A stretch of 64,000 nucleotides of DNA from Desmodesmus armatus. Taxonomy: Eukaryota > Chlorophyta > Chlorophyceae > Sphaeropleales > Scenedesmaceae. Positions 28,545 through 39,115 of the stretch are shown here, one piece after another. Within the stretch, counting starts at the first letter, position 1. Each line of letters starts with the position of its first letter. Where the stretch lies: contig VIIQ02000180.1 of the NCBI GenBank assembly GCA_007449985.2, positions 151,501-215,500 of the forward strand. The letters run 5' to 3'. The notes below the pieces were generated by a model. That model was given only the letters and a program-made list of their open reading frames with translations, had not been told where the DNA came from and searched no databases. Position numbers and translations under genes: made by a program.

Positions 28545-29280
28545 AATACGCAATGACCACGGGAGGGCTCGAACCTCCAGCCTCTGGTTCCGTAGACCAG
28601 CGTTCTATCCAATTGAACTACGCGGCCGAGAGTGCTTTCAAGGGTCGGATGCGCGCATGGCCGAAAATGCCCTCTATGGGCGTGTGTTGTCAGTCAGGGT
28701 TTAGCACGTGCGCCCACTGCAACATGTGGGAGTGTTTTGTGGCTCGCAGCTGTGTGTTCGCTGTTTTCTGTTCCGTCCGCCCTTTCTTGTCGCAACCCTG
28801 CAGGTGCGAGAAGCAGTGCCGTTGGCGCCATTCAGTCCTTCCAGTGTATTATATCTCTGTGTTCGCAATCTGGAAGCACACTGAGTGTGCGTGACAAGCT
28901 TTTGATGGTGGGGTTTGTCCGAACGGCCCCCTTCCGTGCTGGTTGTGTCCATCCGTGGCTGGGTTCAGTTGCAACGTAGTTGCTTGAGAAACCCGTGTAA
29001 CACCTTCATTCATTCAGTCGCGCCAAAATCTCAAAGTGCGTTTTTGTGGCGTAGACTGCATATCAGCGTCATGAATGGCGTCCATAAATCATCATCATCA
29101 TTTATATCTTCTTTGTTCAGGCAACATAGGTCGAAGGCGGCGACGGGGAGCAACTCATCGGAACAACTTGAGTTCCTGGCTGTTTCTCTCACTGGATTCT
29201 TCTTGAAACCCTTCTTCGTTTCACCACTCAGCGCAAAGGTGGGAAGATACTGTTTCGGATATAAACCTGGAGCTGCATCT
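28545..29280. repeat. Right arm of the mirrored palindrome (Z'-Y'-X', contiguous)
   Basis: Reverse complement of the left-arm blocks: Z' 28545-28708 with a tRNA, Y' 28710-29013, and X' 29020-29190, with weaker similarity to about 29280. Y' ends in the (TTCA)-tailed retroelement core (GTTGCAACGTAGTTGC and CGTGTAACACCTTCATTCATTC-type end). The loop 27881-28544 holds long G runs (27964, 28137, 28207, 28424), a C run (28449) and no gene. Confidence 0.88.
28554..28627 (-). tRNA. tRNA-Arg (anticodon ACG), copy 3
   Basis: The 74-base sequence is the same as the other two copies, in inverted orientation relative to copy 2. It shares about 85 bases of 5' flank with copies 1 and 2 (GCTAAACCCTGA..., a TATAGA/GG box, CATCCGACC) and a CTG-rich 3' flank. 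Confidence 0.95.
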
Positions 29281-29333
29281 TCCTTGCCTGGCATGATGGT
29301 GGTGGTGTTCGTCGCTCCCAACAGACAGCACAG

Positions 29334-29382
<49 letters not shown>
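29334..29382. repeat. 49-base poly-C tract
   Basis: An uninterrupted run of 49 C residues lies between the palindrome's right arm and a truncated retroelement. The exact length is likely uncertain in any assembly. Confidence 0.95.
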
Positions 29383-29383
<1 letters not shown>

Positions 29384-29396
29384 CCCCGCCGCCCCC

Positions 29397-29626
29397 CAGC
29401 CCTCTTGTCTGTGTGGCTGGCTTTGTGGGTTGAAGCCTTGCCTGTGGTCCCCTCCTTTCAGACAGTCTCCTCTGCAGACGCCTGTGATGGCGGGTACTCT
29501 CCTTTCTGTCCGTTCCCGTCATTGTAGGTCCTGCAAAGGACTTTGGTTCCCTCCCGATGCTGGGTGGTGTTGCAGCGTAGCTGCGTGTGTCGTCCTGTAA
29601 CCCCTTGTTCTTCTTCTTCAGTCAAA
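29397..29626 (+). mobile_element. ~230-bp 5'-truncated TTC-tailed retroelement
   Basis: It matches 8167-8392 (CCCTCTTGTCTGTGTGGCTGG near the start, GTAACCCCTTGTTCTTCTTC-type end). The left end abuts the C-rich tract, so a target-site duplication cannot be judged. Confidence 0.85.
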
Positions 29627-29708
29627 CCCCCCGTGCTGAGCTAGCACTCAACAGGCTGTGGCTGTGGCCAGGTTGACTGATGCAGGGCCGAAACAACACC
29701 AGGGCAAG

Positions 29709-30663
29709 AGCGGCGCTGCAACATGCGCCAGGGGCTGTCCCAGCCCAGCCTCGCTGGTGTGTTTCGCCCCTATTATAGTCAGTAGTTATTCCTCTTGTGT
29801 CTGTGCCGCGGATCAGGAGGCAGCCTGTGCAGCACGGGCTGAGCTCAGCCATCGCGATGTGCTGACGTGGGCCTTTCACGTTGGCCTCTCGCTGGGGTTG
29901 TTGTGTGGTCCCTTGTTTTGTTGGTTTCTGTGTTTGTGTTGTGGCTGTTTCGGACCGGCGTTTGGCCAGCACAGTGGGCTGTCGGCACGGTGGGGCAGTA
30001 GCAGTTGACAGCAGTAGCTGGAGAGCTGGAGCTGGAGCAGCAGCTGGCGTGCAGCATCACGTACAGTGTTGGTTATCTTCACTGTGCCGTGGTTTGGTCG
30101 CGTTTACAGCAGCAGCAGCAGCTTTGGCTGGATCAGCAGCAGTCCGCTGAGTCAGCAGGCAGGTGCTGGTGTGCAGCAGCAGTGGCAGCAGAACGCAGGC
30201 AAGGGCCGTGCAGTGGCCTTGGGCCTGGTTGTAGGGGGCAGTGTTGCTGGCCTGTGAACGGTGCAGGTGCTTGGGCGCGCTGACTTGGGGCAGCCCGGTA
30301 TACAAAGGTGTCGCTCTGACACCCCGGGCACCTGTCTTGGGGGTGTGTATCGCAGCACAGCTGGAGCCTTTCTTCCACATTGTGTTCGAAGTGGTCGCCC
30401 CGGGGCATGGGGGTGTGTGTTCGGCTTGGTACTGGTGGAAGCCCTCTTGTCTGTGTGGCTGGCTTTGTGGGGTTGAAGCCTTGCCTGTGGTCCCCTCCTT
30501 TCAGACAGTCTCCTCTGCAGACATCTATGGTGGCGGGTTCTCTCCTTTCCGTGCTGTCTGTTCCCGTCCTTGTGGGTCCTGCAAAGGACTTTGGTTCCCT
30601 TCCGATGCTGGGTGTCGTTGCAGCGTAGCTGCGTGTGTCGCCCTGTAACCCCTTCTTCTTCTT
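29709..30663 (+). mobile_element. TTC-tailed retroelement, ~955-bp copy
   Basis: Near-identical to 7431-8392, ending in GTAACCCC(TTC)n. CACCAGGGCAAG (29697-29708) and CACCAGGGTAAG (30664-30675) flank it, a 12-bp target-site duplication with one mismatch. It is about 40 bases shorter at the 5' end than the copy at 7392. No coding domain was recognised. Confidence 0.87.
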
Positions 30664-30675
30664 CACCAGGGTAAG

Positions 30676-33249
30676 GTGCTACACATGACTTAAGCAGGGT
30701 TCATGGATTTCAGGCCAGAGCACAGCTTACCAGGTCACTGCTTGCCCTTCTATTTCTGCTACTACTGCTTTCCTCATGAGCTGGTGCCACCCTTTGACGT
30801 TAACACCCCCCTCCCCCAGCGTTCCAACAACACCTAAATGCGCCTTACTTCATGGGCCCACCCCTGGAGTTGCCTTGGAGTGGCAGCAGCTGCATGCAGC
30901 AAAGCTGTGTCAGAGCCACTGGCAACACCTTTCCCTCTTGTTTTATGTCCAAGTGGGGCGCATCCCCCACCGGCTAGCCACACACAACTCAGTCAGGTTG
31001 CCTGACTGCCGGGGGCCGGAGGCTCACCTCACCTTTCCCTCTTGGCCCCCTGGCGAACAGCTCCTCAAGGCAGTGCTGACTTGTCAACGACATCACCCAA
31101 TGCTTGTGAGGGGGGACACTGCTGCATCCCCTGCTGCTAAGAGCCCCCTTGAGCGGCAGGAGAGGAGAAGGCAAATGTCAGCCCACATAGGTGCTCCATG
31201 CTGAATGGACCATGCACCATCACTGCACTCACCTTTTACGTTCATGCAAGCTGGACGTATCACTGTTCCATGGCATGAGCTCCAACCCCTGATAGTGTCC
31301 TTGCTGCCGGCCTGGCTGCCTTATTGCCTGCCCGCATCCTGGCCTGCCTGCTTGCCTGCTAGCCTGCCTGCCCTCCTGCTGCTTGTCTGCCCGCCGGCCT
31401 GACTCGCTTGCCTGGCCGCCTGCTGGTCTGCTGTTGGTCTGCCTGCCCTGCCTGCCAGCCTGCCTGCTTGCCTGCCTGCCTGGCCTCCTGCTGCTTGTCT
31501 GCCCGCGAGCCGCCGGCTGCCTCCCTGCCTGGCCTCCCGCTAGCCTGCTGCTGGTCTGCTTGCCAGCCTGTCTGCTAGCTTGCCTGGCCGCCTGCTGGCC
31601 TGGTCACTTGCCCTTGCATGCCTGGCTGTCTCTCTGTTCAAGCTGATGTAGAAGCTTCAGCTGCTTTGATCTGCACATACAAGCAGTCGGCAGCTGTGAG
31701 CAGGAGCCAAAAACAGACACTCTCTGCAGTGTTGTGCTGCAGGGACGGAATCCCTTTGTTGTGCCTGCATGCTGCACAAGATGTAGTGCTGCAGTGCTGC
31801 ACAAGATAGGAGAGGACCCCTCTGGCAGTGCCAGCATACACTGCATGCTGCCTTGTGACGTGATAGGCTGTGTTATGCAGTAGGTCTCCTCCCCCCCCCC
31901 TTCAACCCTACCCTAGCCCCCGTATGCTTGCGCAGCCAAGTCTCTAGGCCAATGCCACGCCAGTGGCAGTTGTGCAAGTGGCAAGCGCAGCGACTGCAGT
32001 CACTGAGCTCATTATGCAGTCCCTCGGATTACTGACGGTGTTGGATACACACACTCACCCAGACAGTTTTGGGGCTGCATGTTAGACAGTGCAAGGCCCA
32101 GGCTGAGCAGACAGACACCTGCTGCTCCACCAACTGTGGGCTGACAGGGTGGAGGGTGGTTGCAAGCACCGTATTGCAACCAACATGGTGCCACAGGTGG
32201 CTCTCCATGAGCTTCCTGATCCACACAAATGGTACCAGTCAGCTTTCAGCAGCCCACAGATGTCTGGTGATGTGAAGATTGGCTGTCAGTTGGCTACAGA
32301 AACAGCTGGGAAGCACAGGCAAGAACAGGCTGCATCACGTATACCCATTGCCTGTGCATGGCCAGCCACGAAACTGGCATTGAAGAGATGTCTTCCCTAG
32401 GTTCTTGCTCACCTAGCATCTCCTGGCTTTCCTGTGGGCTGCACTTTGCTGAATGTTTTGGCCTGAGAGTATTTGTGTGCTTGGAGAGGTGCCTAAACCC
32501 AGACAGTGAGCGATAGAAATAACCGCTTGAGCCTGCGTTTGCGGGGCTTGCTATTCAGTACAATGTGCGAGTAACCGAAACCGTTGGTGTTTGAACAGTC
32601 AACTTGAAGCTGGCCAACGTCTTGATACAGAGATCTTGCTTGCAGTTGCGGCTGAAGGAGTAAAAGAAGAGTATTGGGGTCCGGAAGCTGGTGGGGGAAC
32701 AGTAGCTGCTGGGATCGTAGTGGGGAACCAACGGGCACACGTTAGTGTGAACACACTGTGGGAATGAAAAAGCAAGATGCAAATGAATGCAAGGGGCCGC
32801 CACCCGTATGAAGTGCTGGTCCTCTCATCTGCTTCACCTCACGTTGCACCCAGGTATTAAGTAAATGGGGGCCTCCAATCTCTGGAAGGCACACCTTACA
32901 CGTACACTCCGTCCATTGATCATGATCACTCACGACTGCCTTCCGTCTGCTGCCTGCTCTACATGCACCACTACACAGACTTCTCAGGTGACAATTCACT
33001 GCAGCTTGGCAAACATGCAGGTTTGATTTGCTGCAATAGTCCAAGGTTAACGTTAATAACGTTGTTGCATCGTGTTGACTGGTGACGCACCACCGTGACG
33101 TCAAGCGAGCGTTCGGCAAAAAAGGCAGATTGTGGTACACTAGAAACAAAATCTTGGTGTACCCCTAACAAGTTAGTCGCCTCGCTCGTTGTTCAGTGAC
33201 TTCAACCTGAAGCGTTGTGCCTGTCCTACAATACAACCACAGCAACATC
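30676..33249. other. Intergenic, no gene recognised
   Basis: 30676-31300 and 31640-33200 show only short, unconserved open frames. The 250 bases before 33250 are the likely promoter of the NTF2-like gene (GTTAACGTTAATAACGTT is a near-palindrome at about 33045-33062). Confidence 0.45.
31300..31620. repeat. Degenerate (CCTG)n-rich tract
   Basis: Tetranucleotide CCTG/CTTG/CCTC words in the pyrimidine-rich strand run for about 320 bases with frequent substitutions. Confidence 0.85.
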
Positions 33250-36200
33250 ATGGCAGCCAATATGGATAAGGAGACACTGGAGTACATCATGCGTGGCATA
33301 ACGTCACGTGACAGGTAAATGCATAACTTGTGCCAACAGCTTGCCACATCCACCCCTGCAGCTGGGGTTGCTGTGTCACAGGTCTGAGTGTGGGCACAAG
33401 TGGCACCCTCTGACACCACAACTAAAGGATGCTGGTACCGTGGCACGTGATGGATTAGCGCAAATGTCCAGTGTAACAGCCAGTCAGGCTAACCTCAAGC
33501 TGTAAGTGCTTGCAGGGCGCTGCAGAGGCACATTGCTGACACATACTTGGCAGATGATGTCAAGTTCACCCACATGCTGGGCGATGTGCAGGGCCGGGAG
33601 TCACTCTATGGAGTCTACAGGGCAGCAGTTTCAGGTACGACAGTTCCCCTGCAGGGGGGCTTTGATGAGGTGGATGCAAGACATGGGTGCAGGAGAGCAA
33701 AGTTATACTGCACCCATGGGTGCTGCAGATGCTGTGCAGCAACTGCATGCATGCATGCGCTGACGCAGTGTGCACACCAACAGGCCAGCCATCAGTGATT
33801 CCTGAGGGCCAGCCTGCTGGCTCACTGCAACAGGATGCAGGATCTCAGTTGCTGCATCAGTGATTTCCCCCGGTACAGTGTACCTTGAGGCTCAGGTAGA
33901 GAAATGAAAGTGCCCCTCCATCATCATCCACCACATCCCCCTCCCTGCAACTGAATGGCCTTCCAGCCCAGCGTGAGGTTTCTGGCAGCAGCCCCCACTC
34001 TCATGTTTCCCTCACCCCCTCCCTTCCACTCAGCCCTGTTCCCCCCTCCTTTCTACTGCCTCCCCCCCTGCACCCCCTTGATCCTGCAGCAGCATGTAGG
34101 CAGCATGTAGGCAGCAGCGCATGCCATGCTGCTGCTGCCCCCTGAGCAGTGTTGGCTCCACCGGGTGGAGCCACCTCTGCACCCCCCCCCTCCCCCTCCC
34201 CCCCCCCCGCCCAGGAGCCTCCTGAGGGTGCCCCTCTTCTTGGCTTTGGGTTTGGTCTTTCCACAGCACACTGTGCTACGGTAGGGAGTGACTCTTGCAG
34301 CAGTGTGGCTCTGAGTGAGATGCATGGGGTGCCCGTGATGTTCAACCAGTCTAGAGTATTGTCCGCACAACTTGTGCCACCGGGACTAGCCATGCTGCTG
34401 TTGCTGCCGCCACGCAGGCATTGAATACCAGCTGCGTGTTGTTGACATAACGCTTGATGCTGCTGGGTGCAAGGCTGCCTGCTGGGTGGACCTCAACATC
34501 AAGGTGGCACCTTTCTACATCAAGCGCTACCACGCACCAACCATTGTCATGGTGAGCAACGTGCTAAATGACCACACACAGCACCTCTACCATCACTGAC
34601 CGCATGCTATTGATGTGCGCAAGGTGCCCAATTAAGTTGGCCCTGCACACAGCCATTGGCAAACTGTTTGCCAAACGGGATGCCAAACTACATGGGCTAA
34701 CAGATTACACACGTGCCATTGCCAGTTTGGTCACTCATGGCTGTGCCGTCTGTGGCTTAAATTATAGTGGGATTCGAGCAGAAGTTAGCCGCTGCATGTG
34801 AAGAGTGCGACCACTCATCCTCATCCCTGCTGCTGACGCTGCTGACGCCGCCCCCGCCGCACTGCTCCTGCTCCTGCTGCTGCTTTTGCTGGTGGCAGCT
34901 GCGCTGGCGGCGTTGTGAGGATGGACTGTGAGTGTCACTGACGGGGGCAGAAAGCGAGCAGTCCTAAACTGTTGCTGTGACAGCCAGCTCATGCGTCCGA
35001 AGCATGTTGGCAACATGGTAACATAATGCACCTGAAGTTTTGATGTTGCTGATTGCAGTCGTAGCTACTCAATCAGCACAACAAATAGGGTGGCTGCTGC
35101 ACAGGTAATTGTTGGTGGCCTGCATGCAACACCACCCTTGGATCTTGCTGCACTACTTGAAAGCTGCACCAGCGCCTAGGCGACCTCGATGCTGCAATCA
35201 AGTTGAGCCTCCAATCCACATGCTACTGTTCTTACATTTGCTGCTGCCACTGCTGCTGCCGCCGCTGCAGGTGCCGCATCACTGAGCAGATTGACCACCA
35301 CAGCTTCTTTGTTTTCATGTGGGTCTTTGGCTGGCCACTGTCAGCATTCTATGACCTCTTCACAAGGTGAGGGGGGAAGGGCAAAGAAGGGGGATGAGAG
35401 GGGGGCACAACAGGCGCCAGACTGGCTGGGGACCATGTTGTTGGGTTACAGAGGGGGGGGGGGCTCCCATTGACAGGCCACCGTGTTGAACACTGCCTGG
35501 GACCATGGGGGGTCAAGGGAAGCCTGCGGCTCATCAGGCCTGGGAGTACTAGTGCCGATAGTATGTCAGATTTTGACAGTCTTTCTAGAAGTGGGTTCAT
35601 GGTGAAGGTTGCTCTTGGCAGCGTGGCGGTTTTTCAGTGACGAGCTCCCTCTGACATGCGGCTCCATGCCAGCAGTGCCACAGTGTACTGTTGTTGGCAT
35701 GCGGGCCGTCACCAGGACAGCTTTGCCAAATACAGCATAGTGCCAGTTGATGCCTCAACTGTACTGGCGGTGACTTGCCAGCAGCGATCGATTGGTTCAT
35801 GCTCCTCTGTCACTGTTCACACAGGAAGGTTGCTTGCTAAGCAGTGTACAGCAGTGCTAGGTTACCTGCGAGTCGATGTTGACGGTGACAGTGCATGTAT
35901 GTGATGTGCATCTGCTGACACTCCCCATCCCTCTGCCCTCTCACCCCGTTTACCCTCTCTGCAGGCGTCTGACAGGCAGGCTGATGTCCCTGACAGGTTT
36001 TGGTGTCGATGCAGTTGAGGATGCAGCAGCAGCAGCCCTTGACGTTAGCACCCGCACCCTGGGCTGGGGCCTGCAGCAGGCCCTGCCACAGTCAGTGCTG
36101 GACAGTGTGACACAGCTGCTGCCCTCTGAATGGAGCAGCAGGCTGGGGCTTGGGCAGCAGCAGCAGCAGGAGCAGGAGCAGCAGCTGAAGAGCAGGGTTG

Positions 36201-36286
36201 AGCTGCAGGAAGGTAGTGTGCAGCCGCAGCTGGTGCAGCAAGCCGATGATGTTTTTGCTGGTGGGTCGATGACTGACAGCAGTTGA
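33250..36286 (+). CDS. NTF2/SnoaL-like fold protein with C-terminal hydrophobic segment
   Basis: Supported exons are 33250-33314 (MAANMDKETLEYIM...), 33516-33634, 34418-34551, one from about 35272 to 35366, and 35965-36286. The readable order is ALQRHIADTYLADDVKFTHML then GRESLYGVYRA, IEYQLRVVDITL, ACWVDLNIKVAPFYIKRY, CRITEQIDHHSFFVFMWVFGW and a Gln-rich tail ending MTDSS. A Y-x-DDV-x-F strand, a GR-x-x-Y helix, a four-strand sheet and a final I-x-x-x-D-H-x-S strand are the pattern of NTF2-like (SnoaL/DUF2358-type) proteins. That assignment is inferred from the pattern. FFVFMWVFGWPLSAFY is hydrophobic enough to be membrane-associated. The junction between 34551 and 35272 does not keep phase as drawn, so an exon there is missing or mis-bounded. 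Confidence 0.6.
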
Positions 36287-36313
36287 TGTGATTTAGGCGG
36301 ATGGGACAGAGGC

Positions 36314-36475
36314 TGTCTGCAGCAGGCCCTGTCACAGTCAGTGCTGGACAGTGTGGCGCAGGTGCTGCCCTCTGACTGGAGCAGCAGGCTGGGGCTTCAG
36401 CAGCAGCAGCAGCAGCAGCAGCAGGGCAGTAAGTGGCAGGAAGGCAGTGCGCAGCCGTTGATGCAGCAGACATGG
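36314..36475 (+). other. Duplicate of the last coding segment, downstream of the stop
   Basis: It repeats 36069-36245 (LQQAL-QSVLDSV then LPS-WSSRLGL then a Gln run and EGS-QP). It starts ~30 bases after the stop codon and has diverged moderately. It is untranslated unless spliced differently. Confidence 0.85.
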
Positions 36476-36794
36476 GTTGTGCGTGATGGTTCTCCATTAG
36501 CTGCTGCAGCTTGGGACTCATATGCAATTGCAGGGGGGTGCCCAAACTGGCTCCCCTGTTGCCTAAACAGCTTGGATCCACCAAAGCACGTTTAACCCAA
36601 AACCGGGGCTGCGTCCGTTCTGATCGCCAACTTGGGCAATGGTGGCTGGAGTTGCCGCGCAGCTTGCGCAGTCTCATAGACTGTCAGGTACTCTATCATG
36701 ATGATATGATCATAGACGACAATGATTGTAACAACACGATGCTACCTCTTCCTTACAGGCCCCTCCATAGCTGTCAGCGGCAAGCCGCCCACAC

Positions 36795-36830
36795 ATCACA
36801 TCACACATCACACATCACATCACAGCTTGA
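36795..36830. repeat. CACAT/CATCA microsatellite
   Basis: CACATCACATCACACATCAC-type pentamer repeats. A GAGAGT repeat follows at 37210-37233. I see no gene in 36476-37547. Confidence 0.7.
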
Positions 36831-38674
36831 TGCTGTCACACTGTGGCAGGGCAGTCCAGTGTGGCCCAAGTGCTACTAGGTGACTGTAGTAGTCTGCACC
36901 GCTGGCAGCTGCATAGGCTGGGCCCAGCCCCATGGGGCTGTAGCGGCAGAGCTGTTGCACGGCTGACGCACACACTGCAGTAGCCAGAGCCTCATTGTTG
37001 CCAGTCAAGGTTGGGCGGGTTCAGGAGGCCTCCAGGGCAGATTGGTCAGCAGCAGCCAGGGTGTTGGTGCAGCGGGAAGCTGCATGTCAGACCCAAACCA
37101 GTCCACACATGGCATGTGTCCCAGTGCAGCATGTAATCATGCCCATTCCCAATGTTGCTGCCTCCCATGCTGCCTAGTAACTGCTTGCGGCCATTGGAAG
37201 CCATTTAGCCTGAGAGTGAGAGTGAGAGTGAGGGCCACTTAGAGTGAGGGAACAGAATGCCCGCAAAGTTTGCGCAGTACTGCTGCCAGCAACCAAACTT
37301 GTGCTGCTGCACATCCTTGTTGAGCAGACAGCAGTTGTCGCTAGCATTTCAATCAGCCGATGGTGCCACCACCAGTGTGACAGTCACACTGTGGTTCTGT
37401 GTCAAGCTGACATGGAACAGTGGCCAGTGGGCAACCAGCATCGTGTCCGACACGTTTTGACAACGCAAGTACTGTACAGTACAGTATCAGGGACAAGTCC
37501 CCACAAGTGATCCGTCACCACAAAAGGGCACCTTGTGTGTGGTGCCTGTGGCAGACCTCAGGTGGCGCCTCATGGCATGCGCCAGTGGCAGCACCATGAA
37601 CGTAATCAAACATGCACTGCATGACAGGCAACCACTGTGCAGTGCATTGCTTGCTGTGGGTGCGCGCATTGGTACACAAATTGTGCACAGCAGGTCGGCG
37701 ACCCCGTAGCTACTGAGTGCATCTACACAAGCACTCAGGCTGCAGTGACTTGTCTGTCTGACCACAGCACGGTGTGTGCCTCCGCTATTGCTGTTCATCA
37801 ATGGGTTGCAGCTGCAGGCACTACCTGGATGCTGTCTTTGTTTCAAAAATGTAACAGTAATATTGGCATATCGTCCTAAAGGAATTGAAGCAATACAGAA
37901 CAGCCTGGCCATCAAGCTATACTTGACAGGACAGCTTGGCACTTGCACTGCAGTCTAGCGCACTGCAGAGCAGTCCAGCATTCACAACAGACTTCTCAGA
38001 TCAACTCGGAGTTGAGCCCGCCCGGGCAGCCGCCTGCAGGCAACCAGCAGCCTGCAGGCAGCCACTGGCAGCAGCAGCAAGCCTTTTGATGCATGCAGTG
38101 GTAGGGTGGGCTTTGGCACAGACAGCCACCTGCGTGCATGCAGTCAGGCAGGGCAGTTTTGCTACCTGTGTGCTCCGAGCCAAGGCTTGGCATGCCATGC
38201 TAAGCCATGCTGTTTTCTTACTATGGTGTTTGGATGCATGACTGCGGGACAGCACACCCATTGGGTGCCGGGTGAAGCACATTGATAAAACCAGCAGAAA
38301 GAGGGCGCTCGATGTTTGTAGCTCTTTTGGAACTGTGCATACCAACATGTGAGCATTCAGCGCAAAGCAGGCACCTCTGAGTCTGGCCAGGTCACCTGCT
38401 GCAGGCGGTCAACTGCTGCTGCTGCCAGCAGGCAGAAGCACATGGTGGTGTGCTTTGGACACAGGTATCAGTGTCTGATTTAAACGTGTCCATTGTTGCT
38501 CGGTACTAGTACTGTGCTTGCCATGTTGTCAGGGCTGCGCCAACATGTAGGATGACTGGAAGGACTGAGGTGGGATAGGATGGGAGCTGCCCAATGTAAA
38601 TTGAATATCGTAGCACGTTTGTGCTATGATGGATCTTGAACCTCTACTTGCCTTGTGGCGCCAGAGGGGCAGCA

Positions 38675-38911
38675 GTGCTGGGCCCAGCACATCACGTCAC
38701 ACCGTGGAGTCCGAGGCTCGGACTAGGACCTAGTGTTAAGCGATAAAAGGCCGTTCACTGCAGCTTTTTGGTCCACATCGTCGCCTGCATTGAGAGTCAT
38801 TCAGTACAGATTCCCCTCGGGATCTCCTCGCAAATTCTGACAACTGCGCACCAGTGCACCCGTGTCCACATCTAGTGGTCACAACACGTAGATCACAACC
38901 ACCGCACTAAG
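38675..38911 (+). promoter_or_regulatory. LRR gene A promoter with perfect palindromes and leader exon
   Basis: GTGCTGGGCCCAGCAC at 38675-38690 is a perfect 16-base palindrome, followed by ATCACGTCAC. GTCCGAGGCTCGGAC at 38709-38723 is a 7-base inverted repeat with a one-base centre. A TATA-like GATAAAAGG is at 38742-38750. A probable untranslated leader exon then ends at a CTAAG|GTGAGC donor (intron from 38912), spliced to the ACAG|GATG acceptor just before the start codon. The 16-base palindrome is conserved at 50804-50819 in front of copy D. Confidence 0.6.
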
Positions 38912-39115
38912 GTGAGCAATAGCGTGCCGTAGACAAGGGCCTGTGATCATGATCAGTGCTAAAGCCCCTGTTGAGCACTGCTTTCCAATGCAGGTTCCTG
39001 CTGCTGCCCTGTCTCTCCATGGCCTTGGGTAGAGGGATCGCATTGCCAATCATCAACGTCAAATGCCAAAACTTCCTTCGTGTTCTGCCGTTCCTCTGCT
39101 GCTGCCCCGCACAGG

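Noticed and set aside
7132..28627. tRNA copies as heads of tRNA-derived SINEs
   Set aside because: Conserved sequence extends ~85 bases upstream of the tRNA start, and no common 3' tail or target duplications were found.
33382..33515. An apparent exon 33382-33501 followed by a 14-base GTAAGT...TTGCAG micro-intron, with perfect phase
   Set aside because: A 14-base spliceosomal intron is implausible. Splicing 33314 directly to 33516 also keeps phase and gives a better NTF2-like start.
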